64,000 nt of DNA from Jiangella alkaliphila (GTDB lineage Bacteria > Actinomycetota > Actinomycetes > Jiangellales > Jiangellaceae), in the NCBI RefSeq assembly GCF_900105925.1, contig NZ_LT629791.1, positions 2,701,278-2,765,277 on the forward strand, given 5' to 3'. The translations under genes and the position numbers were made by a program. Of this stretch, positions 45,457-54,374 are shown one piece after another. Positions within the stretch are counted from its first letter, which is position 1. Every line of letters starts with the position of its first letter. The notes under the pieces were generated by a model. The model had not been told where the DNA came from. It did no database searches and worked only from the letters and a program-made list of their open reading frames with translations.

Positions 45457-45547
45457 TTCGACTTCCTGCGCCGGCATTACCCGGATCAGGTTCGAGGGTC
45501 TGCGGGCATGTCCCGCACTCTCAGCGCTGCAGCGCTCCCCTGTCGTG
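45457..45547 (-). promoter_or_regulatory. TPP riboswitch (THI box)
   Basis: On the minus strand the aptamer reads CGACAGGGGAGC, GCTGAGAG, then GACCCTCGAACCTGATC, GGGTAATGCC and GGAAGTCG. These are the conserved THI-box blocks in order, with P1 closed by CGAC/GTCG. Thiamine pyrophosphate binding should shut off the downstream ykoEDC operon. Confidence 0.95.
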
Positions 45548-45761
45548 GGTATTCAGTTGTCTGGTGAAAGAGATTACACCCTTTGGTCACAACGGCGTTG
45601 ATCAGCGGTAACGTCCGGAAACTGGTATCCGCCAGGCCCCGGCCAGGTCACGTTTCGGTGACGACCCGGCCCGACCGTGGGTATGCTCCATCAGGCGCTC
45701 CAGCCGGAGCCGCCTCGCGCTCACACCGAGCCGACCCTTGAACCGAAGAGGTCAGCCGCAC

Positions 45762-46532
45762 ATGCAACTGGTCGTTCGCCGACTGGCTGCAGCCGGTTCC
45801 GTCGCGCTTGTGACCGTCGCCTTGACGGCATGTGCATCCGGCCCGGAACACCAGGCCGTCTCGCCGCTGGCGCAGCTCAGCGTCGAGGAAGGCCTCGACG
45901 AGGCACCCAACGGCATCGACGAGATGGCACCCGCCGACGTGCTCGAGCAGTCACTGGCCGCCATGCGCGCCACCGGCTCCTACCGCGTCAGCGGCACCAC
46001 CGTGAGCGGCAACACCATCGACATCGCCTTCAAGGACGGCGTCGGCTCGGTCGGCTCGGTCGGCGCCGAGAACCCCGTCCAGCTGGTCGCCACGCCGGGT
46101 GCGGTCTACGTCACCGGCGACGAGTCGCTGGGCGAGGTCGTCGGCGCCGACGTCGGCACCACGCTGGCCGGCAAGTGGCTGCTGATCTCGCCCGAGGCGG
46201 CGTCCAGCTTCGCGATCTTCTCCGACGGGTCCACCTTCGCGGCCGCGGTGCTCGGCGCCGACGACCCCGAGGGGCTCACCGCGGTCCGCGAGGTCGACGG
46301 CCAGCCGGCGGTCGGCCTGATCTTCCCCGAGACCGGCGGCACGCTCTGGGTCGCCGCCACCGGCGAGCCGCTGCCGCTGCGGCTGGAGGAGAAGGGCGCG
46401 TCGGCCGGGACCGGCGTCATCGCCTTCTCCGACTACGGGACGGAGGTCGCCGTGACGCCGCCGGCCGAGGACGCCGTGGTCGACCTCACCAAGATCCCGG
46501 TGCCCACCGCGACACCCACGCCCACGCCGTGA
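45762..46532 (+). CDS. Lipoprotein, LolA/LppX-like fold possible
   Basis: 256 residues from ATG 45762, 11 nt after AAGAGG; a TTG at 45738 would add 8 residues. Signal with lipobox LTAC (Cys24). The mature protein has alternating beta-strand-like segments (GSYRVSGTTVSGNTIDIAFKDG, AVYVTGDESL, WLLISPEAASSF) resembling the half-barrel lipoproteins of the LppX/LprG group. It ends in a Pro/Thr tail (PVPTATPTPTP). It may carry lipid between membrane and cell envelope. The gene after it encodes a phospholipid acyltransferase. Confidence 0.65.
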   Translation: MQLVVRRLAAAGSVALVTVALTACASGPEHQAVSPLAQLSVEEGLDEAPNGIDEMAPADVLEQSLAAMRATGSYRVSGTTVSGNTIDIAFKDGVGSVGSVGAENPVQLVATPGAVYVTGDESLGEVVGADVGTTLAGKWLLISPEAASSFAIFSDGSTFAAAVLGADDPEGLTAVREVDGQPAVGLIFPETGGTLWVAATGEPLPLRLEEKGASAGTGVIAFSDYGTEVAVTPPAEDAVVDLTKIPVPTATPTPTP

Positions 46533-46579
46533 CGCCGCGCCGTCACCGGCCGGTCGTACCGATGGGTTAATCTTCCCCC

Positions 46580-47311
46580 GTGGAACTCGTGGGTGCGGTT
46601 GCCGTGGGTCTGACCAAATGGTTTGGTCAAGTCGATCCCGACGGCCTGTCGCACCTGCCCTTGCAGGGGCCGGCCATCGTCGCCGTCAACCACACCACCA
46701 TCGCCGACGTGCCGCCGGTGCTGGCCACGCTCTACAAGGCCGGCCTGCGGCCCAGCGTCCCGTGTCACCGCGACGGCTGCGGCGTCACCCACGGCCACGT
46801 CCGCTTCATGGCGTCGTCGCTGGTGTTCGCGAACCCGTTCATCGGCCCGCTCGCGCGGCAGGCCGGCATGATCGAGGTCGGCGGCCGCCAGGCCGGCGCG
46901 GCCGCACTCAAGGCGGCGCACGACGCACTGGCCCGCGGCGAGGTCGTCGGCATCTACCCCGAGGGCGACGTCTCGGCCACCGACGACGGCTCGCCGCGGC
47001 GGTTCCGCTTCGGCGTGGGCCGGCTGGCCGCCGACGCGAAGGCGCCGGTCGTGCCCGTCGCGCACCACGACGCCCGGCGCATCGGGTCCGGGTCCATCGC
47101 GCGCAGCCTCGGCGGCGCGCTCAGCTCCGTCGTCCGCCGTCCGACCATCAAGCTGCGGGTCGGCAAGCCGATCCTGCCCGACGAGTTCACCGGCCTCCCG
47201 CTGCGCGACGTCGTCGAGGTCATCCAGGACCGCGTCACCGACGTGTGGCGCTCCGTCTCGGGCGAGTCGCTGCCACGGCTCGACCTGGACCAGAAGGAAA
47301 AACCGTTGTGA
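46580..47311 (+). CDS. 1-acylglycerol-3-phosphate acyltransferase-like (PlsC family)
   Basis: 243 residues from GTG 46580. The acyltransferase catalytic block NHTTIAD (N-H-x4-D) is at about 37-43, and the substrate block is IYPEGDVS near 133, with D in place of the usual T. No long transmembrane segment, so it is peripheral. It acylates lysophosphatidate or a related lipid at the inner membrane face. It is 47 bp downstream of the lipoprotein gene. Confidence 0.88.
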   Translation: MELVGAVAVGLTKWFGQVDPDGLSHLPLQGPAIVAVNHTTIADVPPVLATLYKAGLRPSVPCHRDGCGVTHGHVRFMASSLVFANPFIGPLARQAGMIEVGGRQAGAAALKAAHDALARGEVVGIYPEGDVSATDDGSPRRFRFGVGRLAADAKAPVVPVAHHDARRIGSGSIARSLGGALSSVVRRPTIKLRVGKPILPDEFTGLPLRDVVEVIQDRVTDVWRSVSGESLPRLDLDQKEKPL

Positions 47312-47471
47312 ACGCGGCGGCGTCGTTGCACTGTAGAGGCGGGTCCGCGCGCGCGGACACCGCCAGCGATTGGTCCAGATTTTGCCGTTCCGTTCCTTGC
47401 CGAGCGAATAGGCCACACTAGAGTCAGAGCGGCGAGCCCTGACACGGGCTCGGGAAGGAGGCGTGTGCGCG

Positions 47472-47978
47472 ATGAACACACTCGTTCTCAACGCCTCCTA
47501 TGAACCGCTCGCCGTGGTGTCGGTGCGCCGGGCCGTCATCCTGATCCTCACCGAGAAGGCCGTCGTCGAGCACGCCGACACCGAGAAGCTCATCCGGTCG
47601 GCCACCCGTGAGCTGCCGACCCCGCTGGTGGTCCGGCTGCTCCGGTTCGTCCGGGTGCCGTACCGCCGCAAAGTGCCGTGGTCACGTGGCGGGGTCCTGG
47701 AGCGCGACGGACGGCGCTGCGCCTACTGCGCCGGCCGGGCCAACTCCATCGACCACATCGTGCCCACCTCCCGCGGCGGTGCCCAGCGCAGCTGGCTGAA
47801 CACCGTCGCGGCGTGCGTCTCGTGCAACCAGCTCAAGGCCGACCGCACGCCGAACGAGGCGGGCATGTCGCTGCTCATCGACCCGTTCGAGCCCAAGGCG
47901 CACCGCGCCCTGGTGCTGGCGCTCGGCGTCACCGCGGCCGAGTCTTTGCCCGAGTGGCTCATCGCCTCGACGGCATAG
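47472..47978 (+). CDS. HNH endonuclease domain protein
   Basis: 168 residues from ATG 47472 (10 nt after AGGAGG); a GTG at 47463 is only 1 nt from it. The start MNTLVLNASYEPLAVVS matches a widely conserved actinobacterial family. The HNH fold is CAYCAGRANSIDHIVPTSRGG...SWLNTVAACVSCNQLKADRTP (about 82-125) with two CxxC zinc pairs. Cellular role unknown; it is chromosomal and not next to phage genes. A small hairpin (GAGCCC/GGGCTC, 47434-47451) lies just before its ribosome-binding site. Confidence 0.88.
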   Translation: MNTLVLNASYEPLAVVSVRRAVILILTEKAVVEHADTEKLIRSATRELPTPLVVRLLRFVRVPYRRKVPWSRGGVLERDGRRCAYCAGRANSIDHIVPTSRGGAQRSWLNTVAACVSCNQLKADRTPNEAGMSLLIDPFEPKAHRALVLALGVTAAESLPEWLIASTA

Positions 47979-48097
47979 CCGCACTGCGTCTTCGTCCCAT
48001 TCGCCCCCTCAGCAGCAACGTTCCCCGTCATGTCGCGCGCGAATGAACCGTCCGATGATCGTCGGCGCGAGTACTGTCGGCCCATAGGAGGTGCGTC

Positions 48098-48586
48098 ATG
48101 GTGAGTCCTGTTCCCGGTCTTCCGACCGGCATCGTCGTGGGTACGTACGACGACTACCCCGCAGCACAGAAGGCGGTCGACTTCCTCTCCGACCAGAAGT
48201 TCCCGGTCGAGAACCTGGCCATCGTCGGCAGCGACCTCCGCCAGGTGGAACGCGTCACCGGCCGGCTGACGTGGGGCAAGGCGGCGCTCGGCGGGCTGGC
48301 GACCGGTGCCTGGTTCGGTCTGCTCATCGGCCTGCTGCTCGGCCTGTTCACCGACGAGGGCTGGCTGGCGATCATCCTGCTCAGCGTGCTCTGGGGCGCC
48401 CTGTTCTTCATGATCTTCGGGCTGGCCGGGTACTGGTTCACCGGCGGCCGCCGCGACTTCACGTCCCAGAGCGTCACCGTGGCCGGCCGGTACGAGGTCT
48501 ACTGCCAGCACCAGCACGCCGACGAGGCGCGCAACCTGCTGGCCCGCCTGTCGCTGCAGACCGGCACCGGCACGCCGCAACCCTAG
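48098..48586 (+). CDS. General stress protein 17M-like membrane protein
   Basis: 162 residues with an excellent ATAGGAGGTG site. The N-terminal domain GIVVGTYDDYPAAQKAVDFL...NLAIVGSDLRQVE (about 10-55) is the YflT/general-stress 17M domain. Two transmembrane helices (about 64-85 and 92-113) follow in a glycine-zipper-like arrangement, and a short cytoplasmic C-terminal domain ends the protein. Its stop overlaps the convergent corA stop (CTAG). Confidence 0.83.
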   Translation: MVSPVPGLPTGIVVGTYDDYPAAQKAVDFLSDQKFPVENLAIVGSDLRQVERVTGRLTWGKAALGGLATGAWFGLLIGLLLGLFTDEGWLAIILLSVLWGALFFMIFGLAGYWFTGGRRDFTSQSVTVAGRYEVYCQHQHADEARNLLARLSLQTGTGTPQP

Positions 48587-49548
48587 AGCCAGTTGCGCCG
48601 CTTGAAGTTGACGTAGAGCATCCAGCACAGCCCGGCCATCAGCAGCATCACCGCGGGATAACCGAAGGTCCAGTCCAGTTCGGGCATGTCCCGGAAGTTC
48701 ATGCCGTAGATGCCGGCGATCGCCGTCGGCACGGCGATGATCGCCGCCCACGACGTGATCTTGCGCATGTCGTTGTTCTGCGCCACCGACAGCTGCGCCA
48801 GGTTCGCCTGCAGCATCGAGCTGATGATCTCGTCGTAGCCGTTCAGCTGGGTGCGCAGCCGGTCGACGTGGTCGCCGATGCCGCGGAAGTACGTCTGCAC
48901 CTTCGCCGGGATCAGGTCCGGCACGCGCTGGGCCAGTGACCGCACCGGCAGCCCCAGCGGAGCGATCGCGCGCTGCAGCTTCAGCAGCTCCCGCTTGGCG
49001 TGGTAGATCCGGCCCGCCTGGTTGCCGCTGACGTCGTCGAACACGGCCGCCTCGATCTCGGTGAGGTAGGCCTCGAACGCCTCCGCGGTCTCGGTGTACT
49101 CGTCGACCGTCACGTCGGCGGCGGCATACAGCACGGCGGCCGGGCCGTGACCGATCAGCTTCGGCTGTGCCTCCAGCCGCTCCGCGACCGCCGCGACGGG
49201 GTCCGGGTCGCCCTCGCTGACGGTGACGACGACGTCCGGCCCGGCCAGCAGCGTCAGGCGGCCCGCGTCGCGCACGCCGCCGTGGTACCGGACCCGGCGC
49301 AGCACCAGGTAGACCAGGCCGTCGTAGTGGCCGATCTTGGTCCCCTGGCGCGGGTCCAGCGCGTCCTGGACGGCGAGCGGGTGCAGGCCGAAGTCTGCCG
49401 CGATGTGGTTCAGGTCGTCCTCGCCCGGCTCGTGCAGCTTGATCCAGACGAACCCCGGCCCCTCCCGCGCCGCGGTGACGGCGTCGTCGTACTCCTGGCT
49501 CGTCTGCCGCCGGCCGTCGCGGTAGAACGTCCAGTCCGTCACCGTCAT
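48583..49548 (-). CDS. corA: CorA-type divalent metal channel
   Basis: 321 residues. The large N-terminal cytoplasmic alpha/beta domain and long coiled helices (EAFEAYLTEIEAAVFDDV..., LIPAKVQTYFRGIGDHVDRL) precede two C-terminal transmembrane helices. The selectivity loop is YGMNFRDMPEL at about 280-290, and the end is the basic FKRRNWL. It forms a pentameric magnesium/cobalt channel. Divergent from the histidine phosphatase across 43 bp. Confidence 0.93.
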   Translation of the reverse strand: MTVTDWTFYRDGRRQTSQEYDDAVTAAREGPGFVWIKLHEPGEDDLNHIAADFGLHPLAVQDALDPRQGTKIGHYDGLVYLVLRRVRYHGGVRDAGRLTLLAGPDVVVTVSEGDPDPVAAVAERLEAQPKLIGHGPAAVLYAAADVTVDEYTETAEAFEAYLTEIEAAVFDDVSGNQAGRIYHAKRELLKLQRAIAPLGLPVRSLAQRVPDLIPAKVQTYFRGIGDHVDRLRTQLNGYDEIISSMLQANLAQLSVAQNNDMRKITSWAAIIAVPTAIAGIYGMNFRDMPELDWTFGYPAVMLLMAGLCWMLYVNFKRRNWL

Positions 49549-49591
49549 GGTTCCTCCTCGCCGAGCGCGTCCCCAGCGCTAGCGTTACAGC

Positions 49592-50191
49592 ATGGCGACG
49601 TCCCGGCAGCCGGATCGGCAGGCGCACCGTCCCGAGGTCTGGCTGGTCCGTCACGGCCAGACCGAGTGGAGCCGCGACGGCAAGCACACCAGCAGCACCG
49701 ACCTGCCCCTGACGCCGGACGGTGAACGGGCCGCCCGGTCGCTGAAGTCCCGGCTCGACGGCACGGAGTTCGGCCTGGTGCTGGCCAGCCCGCGGCAGCG
49801 CGCCCGGGCGACGGCCGAGCTGGCCGGTTTCCCGAACCCGGAGATCGACGACGACCTGCGCGAATGGGACTACGGCGAGTACGAGGGCGTCACGACGCCG
49901 CAGATCCGCGAGACCGACCCCGACTGGTCGCTGTGGACCGACGGCGCGCCCGGCGGCGAGCGTCCGGCGGACGTCGAGGCGCGCGTGGACCGGCTGATCG
50001 TCCGGCTGCGGTCGGCGCCGGGGGAGCGGGTTCTGGTGTTCGCGCACGGGCACGTCCTGCGGGTGGTCGGCGCGCGGTGGTGCGACTGGCCGGTCGCCGC
50101 CGGCGCGCACCTGCGCCTGGACACCGCCACGGTGTCCGTCCTCGGCTGGGAACGTGAGACGCCGGCCATCGGCCGCTGGAACGCCCCCTGA
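49592..50191 (+). CDS. Histidine phosphatase superfamily (phosphoglycerate mutase-like)
   Basis: 199 residues. Phospho-His motif LVRHGQTEWS at about 18-27, second arginine region SPRQRARATAEL, acid residue in REWDYGEYEG and the second His in FAHGHVLRVVGARW. This is the compact acid-phosphatase/phosphoglycerate-mutase fold. Many actinobacterial members dephosphorylate sugar phosphates; the substrate here is unknown. A hairpin of the GTTGATC family follows its stop. Confidence 0.88.
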   Translation: MATSRQPDRQAHRPEVWLVRHGQTEWSRDGKHTSSTDLPLTPDGERAARSLKSRLDGTEFGLVLASPRQRARATAELAGFPNPEIDDDLREWDYGEYEGVTTPQIRETDPDWSLWTDGAPGGERPADVEARVDRLIVRLRSAPGERVLVFAHGHVLRVVGARWCDWPVAAGAHLRLDTATVSVLGWERETPAIGRWNAP

Positions 50192-50246
50192 CGGCCGCCG
50201 CCGCCACATCCGCCCCGCCACCGGCCTCCGCCCCGCCGCCCCGCCC

Positions 50247-50322
50247 AAGTTGATCTTGGAGTAAAGACGCAATTGCGGTCCCATTTGTCCGATGGATACC
50301 GTACTTTCTCCAAGATCAACTT
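50247..50322. repeat. Long hairpin, copy C of the GTTGATC family
   Basis: The ends AAGTTGATCTTGGAG and CTCCAAGATCAACTT pair almost perfectly (one bulged T), with a ~38-nt AT-richer centre unlike copies A and B. It lies 55 bp after the histidine phosphatase stop. Confidence 0.75.
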
Positions 50323-50388
50323 CGGTTGGGTGGGGCGCGTTGGCGGGAGGTGCTTGACGGGCCGGACGCGAGCCGTCAGCGTCGTCGT

Positions 50389-51030
50389 GTGAAAGGCGAA
50401 CGAACCTGTCCGCGGTGTGGCGCGCCGGCCCGTCCGCCGGGCGCGTGGTCCAGCCGCTGGGTCTGCTCGGTGCACGGCGAGGTGTACCCGCTGGCGCCGG
50501 TGACGACGCCGAGTGCGGCCCTGGTGCATCAGCTGGCCCGCGACTCGCACGTGCCGCTGTGGCTGCCGTGGCCGCTGCCGCGGGGCTGGGTCGTCGGCGC
50601 CGTCATCCACGCCGGCGACGACGCAAGCGGGGTGCGGGCCAGTGGCATCGGGATCAGCGGGCCGAACCCGATGGGCGGGCCGGGTGACCTCCTGCTCGTC
50701 GCCGAGGAGCAGGGCGTCGGGCTCGGCGCCGGGCTGGCCGGGCTGGAGGGCGCCGACCCGGGCAAGGCGGTCGAGGGCGAGCCGCAGGCCAAGGTGCAGG
50801 TGCACGGCCGCGCGGTGCCGATGTGGTTCGTCGAGGGACCGGCCGACCGCGCCGTCTACGTGGGGCACTGGAGCGGCAGCTGGCTGTGGGCGATCCTCTA
50901 CCCGCAGTCGGCCGGCGTGCTGTTGCTGGAGGACGTCGAGGTGGTCGATCTACGTGATCTCGGCCACGAGGCGGACCTCTTGCCGTACGGAACGCCCCCG
51001 CCGTGGCTGGTGCAAGGCTACGATCAGTGA
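50389..51030 (+). CDS. Conserved protein with an N-terminal zinc-ribbon-like motif
   Basis: 213 residues from GTG 50389. It starts KGERTCPRCGAPARPP...WVCSVHGEVYPL: a CxxC followed by C-x2-H that may bind zinc. The rest has no known catalytic motif but carries a glycine-rich segment (GISGPNPMGGPGDLLLVAEE) and a tryptophan-rich core (YVGHWSGSWLWAILYPQSAG). It belongs to a family I recall only from actinomycetes. A PHP phosphoesterase gene begins 28 bp after it, so the two may be co-transcribed. Function unknown. Confidence 0.7.
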   Translation: MKGERTCPRCGAPARPPGAWSSRWVCSVHGEVYPLAPVTTPSAALVHQLARDSHVPLWLPWPLPRGWVVGAVIHAGDDASGVRASGIGISGPNPMGGPGDLLLVAEEQGVGLGAGLAGLEGADPGKAVEGEPQAKVQVHGRAVPMWFVEGPADRAVYVGHWSGSWLWAILYPQSAGVLLLEDVEVVDLRDLGHEADLLPYGTPPPWLVQGYDQ

Positions 51031-51058
51031 GGTCGGACGTTCGGCGATCACATCGAGG

Positions 51059-51907
51059 GTGCCCCGGTTGCGCATCGATCTGCACACGCACAGCAGCGTC
51101 TCCGACGGCACTGACCGCCCGGAGGACGTCGTCCGGCGGGCCAAGGAAGTCGGCCTCGACGTCGTCGCGTTGACCGACCACGACACCTTCGACGGCTGGA
51201 CGGCGGCGCTCGCGGCCGGCGCCGAGACCGGCGTCGACGTCGTGCCCGGCGCGGAGATCTCGACGGACCTGCGCGGTCACGGCGTGCACCTGCTGGCGTA
51301 CCTGGTCGACCCGCAGTACGAACCGCTGGCCGCCGAGCTGGGCCGGGTCAGGCACGACCGCCGCACCCGGCTGGGCCGCATCGCCGCCGCGCTGACGGCC
51401 GCCGGGCTGCCGATGGACGTCGCCGACATCCTGACCCACTCGCCCGAGGCCGCCACCGTCGGCCGCCCGCACGTCGCCGACGCGATGATCGCCAAGGGCT
51501 ACGTGCGCGACCGCGAAGAGGCGTTCTCCTGGTGGCTCGGCCAGGGCCGGCCGGGCTGGGCGGCGAAGTACGCGCCCGACATCGAGGAGGCCATCCACCT
51601 CGTGCACGCGGCCGGCGGGGTGTGCGTGCTCGCGCACCCGTGGGGCCGCGAGGGCGCCCGCCGCGCGCTGACGCCGTCGGCGGTCGCGGCGCTGCGCGAG
51701 GCCGGGCTCGACGGCATCGAGGTCGACCACCAGGACCACGACGACGCCAGCCGGCGGACGCTGCGCCGCATCGCGCGCGAGCTCGGGCTGGCCGTCACCG
51801 GCTCCAGCGACTACCACGGCACCGGCAAGCTCGATCACGACCTGGGCGTCAACACCACCGCACCGGAGGAGTGGGAGCGGCTACGATCGCTGGCCGGCGG
51901 GCACTGA
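51059..51907 (+). CDS. PHP-domain phosphoesterase (TrpH/RNase AM type)
   Basis: 282 residues from GTG 51059; TTG 51068 is an alternative with better spacing to the GAGG upstream. The PHP metal motifs are DLHTHSSVSDG at about 7-17, ALTDHDTFDGW, VVPGAEIS, CVLAHPWGREG and SSDYHGTGK. Relatives remove 3'-phosphate or act as 5'-3' exoribonuclease/nucleotidase on 3',5'-bisphosphates. Cytoplasmic. Followed at 40 bp by a MarC gene. Confidence 0.88.
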   Translation: MPRLRIDLHTHSSVSDGTDRPEDVVRRAKEVGLDVVALTDHDTFDGWTAALAAGAETGVDVVPGAEISTDLRGHGVHLLAYLVDPQYEPLAAELGRVRHDRRTRLGRIAAALTAAGLPMDVADILTHSPEAATVGRPHVADAMIAKGYVRDREEAFSWWLGQGRPGWAAKYAPDIEEAIHLVHAAGGVCVLAHPWGREGARRALTPSAVAALREAGLDGIEVDHQDHDDASRRTLRRIARELGLAVTGSSDYHGTGKLDHDLGVNTTAPEEWERLRSLAGGH

Positions 51908-51946
51908 CCGCCGACCTGCGACCACGCGACCCTCCGGAGTGCCTCG

Positions 51947-52552
51947 ATGAACTGGCAGTTGTTCGGCGAGGTCGTCGTCACGCTGTTCGTGATCATGGAC
52001 CCGCCGGGGACGGTGCCGGTCTTCCTCGCCCTGACCGGCAACCGGCGGCCGGCCGAGCGCAAGCGGGCCGCCTGGCAGGCGGTCGCTGTCGCCGGCGGCG
52101 TCATCACCGTCTTCGCGCTGTTCGGCCGCACGATCCTCGACTACATGCACATCAGCCTGCCCGCGCTGCAGGGCGCCGGAGGGCTGCTGTTGCTGCTGGT
52201 CGCGCTGGAGCTGCTGACCGGCAAGGCGGACCAGCCGGACACCGCGGCCGCCGGCAACGTCGCGATGGTGCCGCTCGGCACGCCGCTGCTGGCCGGGCCG
52301 GGCGCGATCGTCGCGACGATGGTGTTCGTGCAGGACTCCGACGGCGGCTGGGACTACCTGGCGCTAGGACTTGGCGTCGTGGTGGTGCTGCTGTCGATCT
52401 GGGCGTCGATGCGGTTCAGCGTGCTGCTGCTGCGGGTGCTGAAGGAGTCGGGCATCCTGCTGGTCACCCGGATCGCCGGTCTGCTGCTGTCGGCCATCGC
52501 CGTCCAGCTGGTGGCCGACTCGGTCCGGGCGTTCATCGCGGGCGCGGGGTGA
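51947..52552 (+). CDS. MarC-family integral membrane protein
   Basis: 201 residues with about six transmembrane helices and the MarC-type opening LFGEVVVTLFVIMDPPGTVPVFLALT. Conserved PLGTPLLAGPGAIVATMV lies at about 106-123. The family is widespread; its transport role is unproved, and the early link to multiple-antibiotic resistance was not upheld. Confidence 0.9.
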   Translation: MNWQLFGEVVVTLFVIMDPPGTVPVFLALTGNRRPAERKRAAWQAVAVAGGVITVFALFGRTILDYMHISLPALQGAGGLLLLLVALELLTGKADQPDTAAAGNVAMVPLGTPLLAGPGAIVATMVFVQDSDGGWDYLALGLGVVVVLLSIWASMRFSVLLLRVLKESGILLVTRIAGLLLSAIAVQLVADSVRAFIAGAG

Positions 52553-52587
52553 GCGACCCTGTCGGTGCGGCGCGGAAGAATGACCGC

Positions 52588-53421
52588 ATGAGCCAGCCCA
52601 TCCTCGACGGCATGCCGCGGCGCCTGTACAGCGCCACGCCCACGCGGCTGAACACCTGGCTCGACTGCCCCCGCCGCTACCGCTTCACCTACCTCGACCG
52701 CCCGCCGCCGCCCAAGGGCCCGCCGTGGGCGCACAACACGCTGGGCGCGGTCGTACACAACGCGCTGGCCGGCTGGTGGCGGCTGCCCCGCGACGCCCGA
52801 ACGGTGCACCGGGTCGGCGTCATCGTCGACGAGTACTGGACGGCCGAGGGCTTCCGCGACGCCGAGCAGGCCGACCTCTGGCGGGTGCGGGCCCGCGACA
52901 TGGTGACCGGCTACGTCGCCCGGCTCGACCCCGACGACGAACCGCGCGGGGTCGAGCGCACGGCCGGGCTGATCCACGGCGGCACGTCGCTGACCGGCCG
53001 CATCGACCGCATCGACCAGCGCGGCGACGAGCTGGTCGTCGTCGACTACAAGACCGGCCGGCACGTCCTCACCACCGACGACGCCCGCAGCTCGCTGGCG
53101 CTGGCCGTCTACGCCGCGGCGGCCGCGCGAACCCTGCGCACGCCGTGCCGCCGGGTCGAGCTGCACCACCTGCCGTCCGGCACCGTCGCGGTGTGGGAGC
53201 ACGACGAGCGCACGCTCACCCGCCACCTCGACCGCGCCGACGGCATCGCCGCCGAGTGCGCCGACGCCGACGCCGCGTTCAAGTCCGGCGACACCGGCGA
53301 CGCCCGGTTCCCGCCGCGGCCGTCGTCACTGTGCGGCTGGTGCGACTTCCAGCAGCACTGCCCCGAGGGCCGGGCGTCGACGTCCACCCGGGCGTCCTGG
53401 GCCGGCCTCGAGGCGTCGTGA
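52588..53421 (+). CDS. RecB-like PD-(D/E)XK nuclease with Fe-S cysteines
   Basis: 277 residues. YSATPTRLNTWLDCPRRYRF is the N-terminal part of the AddB/Cas4-like nuclease fold with the first cysteine (about 31). GAVVHNALAGWW carries the conserved His; LTGRIDRID and VVDYKTGR hold the Asp and the D-x-K catalytic pair. CGWCDFQQHCPEG (about 250-262) gives three more cysteines, together a 4Fe-4S site. It is a stand-alone PD-(D/E)XK enzyme, frequent in actinomycetes, with no helicase or CRISPR partner here. Probably acts in DNA repair. Confidence 0.87.
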   Translation: MSQPILDGMPRRLYSATPTRLNTWLDCPRRYRFTYLDRPPPPKGPPWAHNTLGAVVHNALAGWWRLPRDARTVHRVGVIVDEYWTAEGFRDAEQADLWRVRARDMVTGYVARLDPDDEPRGVERTAGLIHGGTSLTGRIDRIDQRGDELVVVDYKTGRHVLTTDDARSSLALAVYAAAAARTLRTPCRRVELHHLPSGTVAVWEHDERTLTRHLDRADGIAAECADADAAFKSGDTGDARFPPRPSSLCGWCDFQQHCPEGRASTSTRASWAGLEAS

Positions 53422-53479
53422 CCACGCGGCCTTGACACGGGCCTGATCAGGTTTGTCCCGTCGGTCACGTTTATCCGGG

Positions 53480-53509
53480 CGCGCCCGAGAGCATGATCAT
53501 GCGGGCGCG
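53480..53509. terminator. Hairpin after the nuclease gene
   Basis: CGCGCCC/GGGCGCG (53480-53486, 53503-53509) flanks a perfect GCATGATCATGC palindrome (53491-53502), with a 4-nt bulge on the left arm. It lies 58 bp after the nuclease stop. Confidence 0.5.
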
Positions 53510-53574
53510 GCCATCGGGGAGAGATCGGGTGGCGTACGCTGAGTGACGGTTACCCCCGAACCGAAGGAGCGCGG

Positions 53575-54336
53575 ATGGCAGGGCGCTACGGCGTCTCGTC
53601 CGGATCGGCCACGCGGCACTCGTCCCGTCGCCGTTCCCGTGTCCGCCGCCGGTCGCGTTTTCACGGCGTGCGGGTCACGGTCCTCAGTTGTTCCCTCGCG
53701 GTCACCGCCGGCGTTTTCGCGCTCGCGGGCACCGCCACCGGGCCTGACGTCCCGGCCAGCGCGGGCGTCCTGCCGCCGCTGTCCGAGCGCGACGGCGACG
53801 ACGCCTCCCGCGGCACCGACCGCGTCCCCGGCACCAAGACCGCCGGGCCGGTCATGGTCAAGGTGGTCGTCGAGCCCCCGGTCGAGGCGCCCGTCGACCC
53901 GAACGTGAAGCCGGTCGCCGACGCGGCGCTCCCGGCCGGCAGCGGCACCGGCCACCGCGTCGTGTTCGACATCACCCAGCAGCAGGTCTGGCTGGTCGAC
54001 GCCGACGACGCCGTCGTGCGCACCTATTTCGTCTCCGGCAGCCGCTACGACCAGCTGCCCACCGGCACCTTCGACGTGTTCTCCAAGTCCCGCGACACCG
54101 TCAGCTGGCACGGCACCGAGACCATGGAGTACATGGTGCGGTTCTTCCGCGGCGAGAACTCCAACATCGGCTTCCACGACCTCCCGGTCTCCACCGCCAC
54201 CGGCGCCGAGGTGCAGACGCTCTCGCAGCTCGGCCTGCCGCTCTCCGACGGCTGCATCCGCCAGGACCTCGAGGATGCCGTCGCGCTCTGGGAGCACACC
54301 GAGGTCGGCACCCCCGTGGTCGTCGTCCGCACCTGA
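53575..54336 (+). CDS. L,D-transpeptidase (YkuD domain)
   Basis: 253 residues, ATG behind GAAGGAGCG. A strongly basic N-terminus (SSRRRSRVRRRSRF) and one transmembrane or signal helix (about 36-55) lead to a Pro/Val linker. The YkuD domain (about 120-253) has IGFHDLPVS and the catalytic LPLSDGCIRQ, with His and Cys in place. It makes 3-3 cross-links in peptidoglycan or anchors proteins. Cell-wall, extracytoplasmic. Followed by copy B of the GTTGATC hairpin. Confidence 0.9.
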   Translation: MAGRYGVSSGSATRHSSRRRSRVRRRSRFHGVRVTVLSCSLAVTAGVFALAGTATGPDVPASAGVLPPLSERDGDDASRGTDRVPGTKTAGPVMVKVVVEPPVEAPVDPNVKPVADAALPAGSGTGHRVVFDITQQQVWLVDADDAVVRTYFVSGSRYDQLPTGTFDVFSKSRDTVSWHGTETMEYMVRFFRGENSNIGFHDLPVSTATGAEVQTLSQLGLPLSDGCIRQDLEDAVALWEHTEVGTPVVVVRT

Positions 54337-54374
54337 ACCCGCCCGCACTCCCCGCCTCGTCCCACCCCACCGAA

